Below are positions 63,443-64,000 of a stretch of DNA of 64,000 nucleotides, one piece after another. The DNA lies in contig NZ_CP058909.1 in assembly GCF_013415905.1 (NCBI RefSeq), forward strand, positions 2,294,001 through 2,358,000. The letters run 5' to 3'. The first letter of the stretch is position 1. Each line of letters begins with the position of its first letter. A model generated the notes under the pieces. The model was given only the letters and a program-made list of their open reading frames with translations, had not been told where the DNA came from and searched no databases. Source of the DNA: Halosimplex pelagicum. GTDB lineage: Archaea; Halobacteriota; Halobacteria; Halobacteriales; Haloarculaceae. Both the position numbers and the translations under genes were made by a program.

Positions 63443-63958
63443 ATGAGTGCGAAACAGGACGACATGACCTTCGTGGAAACGCCGACCGACTACGACACGC
63501 ACAGCCTCGAGAGCGACCACGTCATCGAACTCCATATCGGTGGTGTCGAACGGCGGCCGGCGACGACCATCGCCCAGCAGCTCTCGCTGTTCGTCGAGAC
63601 GCACGACACCCATGTTCTCCTTCGGCTCCTCGACGCACTGGAGTTCGGCGTCGACGATACGGATGAGCTGGCGATCGGCGTCGGCACGCCGGCGGCAGGG
63701 CCAGCGTGTGCCCGGCCGATCGAACTCGAAGTTGAGGACATCGACTCCGAGGAAGCGGAAGCGATCGTCGAAGCGTTCGACCGGCTGGCCTCGGAACGGT
63801 TCTCCGATGCGGACGCGGCGGAGGCGTTCGGGAAGGCGGTCGTTGAGGCGACGGGTGACCAGCCACGGTCGATCGTGCGGCTGGTCAAGAACGACGGGAG
63901 CCGGGGCGAAGCCCTGGAGTGGCACACCGACACCGAGGCGGAGCTCGATACCGAGTAA
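63443..63958 (+). CDS. Hypothetical protein
   Basis: This 171-residue acidic, soluble protein has an alpha/beta character: VIELHIGGVERRPATTIAQQLSLFVETHDTHVLLRLLDALEFG, a polar linker, then SEEAEAIVEAFDRLASERFSDADAAEAFGKAVVEATGDQPRSIVRLVKN. No metal ligand, nucleotide motif or membrane helix is seen. I do not recognise the family. High GC at third positions sets it apart from the genes left of 60 kb and suggests it belongs to the host-like flank. It lies about 110 bp after the palindromic element. Confidence 0.6.
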   Translation: MSAKQDDMTFVETPTDYDTHSLESDHVIELHIGGVERRPATTIAQQLSLFVETHDTHVLLRLLDALEFGVDDTDELAIGVGTPAAGPACARPIELEVEDIDSEEAEAIVEAFDRLASERFSDADAAEAFGKAVVEATGDQPRSIVRLVKNDGSRGEALEWHTDTEAELDTE

Positions 63959-64000
63959 CGAGCCCGGCGGGAGCACCTCCCTGCCCTCGGGAGACTCGGT

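Overview
The window is a stretch of haloarchaeal DNA, most likely a large conjugative-type plasmid or an integrated element. The signs are strongly acidic, Asp/Glu-rich proteins, TATA-type promoters often 25-30 nt upstream of a leaderless ATG, Tat lipoprotein signals, and typical haloarchaeal families: B12-dependent ribonucleotide reductase, RPA plus RPA-associated protein, PCNA, a DUF7563-like small zinc protein and an AglB-like oligosaccharyltransferase end. No rRNA, tRNA, CRISPR array, integrase, insertion sequence, Orc1/Cdc6, MCM, family-B polymerase or relaxase was recognised.

Left part (1-24.2 kb): the C-terminal part of an AglB-like gene cut by the window edge, a radical SAM protein, a sliding clamp with a long acidic N-terminal extension, a PH-domain membrane protein, a helicase of the XPD/DinG type that has lost three of its four Fe-S cysteines, two adjacent predicted intramembrane proteases (HELAH and GxGD types), a Tat lipoprotein, class II ribonucleotide reductase, a run of small unknown genes, and the RPA/RpaP operon. 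These would supply dNTPs, a clamp, ssDNA binding and helicase activity to the element.

Middle part (24.2-44 kb): a type IV secretion-like locus. It holds three tandem, mosaic paralogues of a 782-residue envelope protein, a VirB2-like small membrane protein, a PrgI/VirB4-N-like protein, a VirB4 ATPase with a C-terminal membrane anchor, and a 2303-residue VirB6/TrbL-like protein whose extreme C-terminus resembles the catalytic loop of HipA/PI3-4-kinase-like enzymes.

Right part (44-60.3 kb): a membrane-anchored AAA ATPase coupled to a 32-codon ORF, a second XPD/DinG helicase with all four Fe-S cysteines, an NrS-1-type primase-polymerase, three more small two-helix membrane proteins, a sequon-rich surface protein, and a VirD4/TraG-like coupling ATPase ending in a PD-(D/E)XK nuclease-like domain. 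With no relaxase in view, that fusion is a candidate DNA-processing protein.

Right end (60.3-64 kb): an iteron-like array with a regular 47/80-bp alternation, about 1.2 kb of GC-rich purine-skewed low-complexity DNA, and a GC-rich tail with a ribbon-helix-helix gene, a long imperfect hairpin and one unknown gene. This may be an origin/partition zone or the edge of the element. Two families of dispersed non-coding motifs tie the locus together: a TGGGACA...TGTYCCA dyad (five copies, near envelope and transfer genes) and a CTTACCAAG/CTTGGTAAG inverted repeat (two copies with identical spacing).
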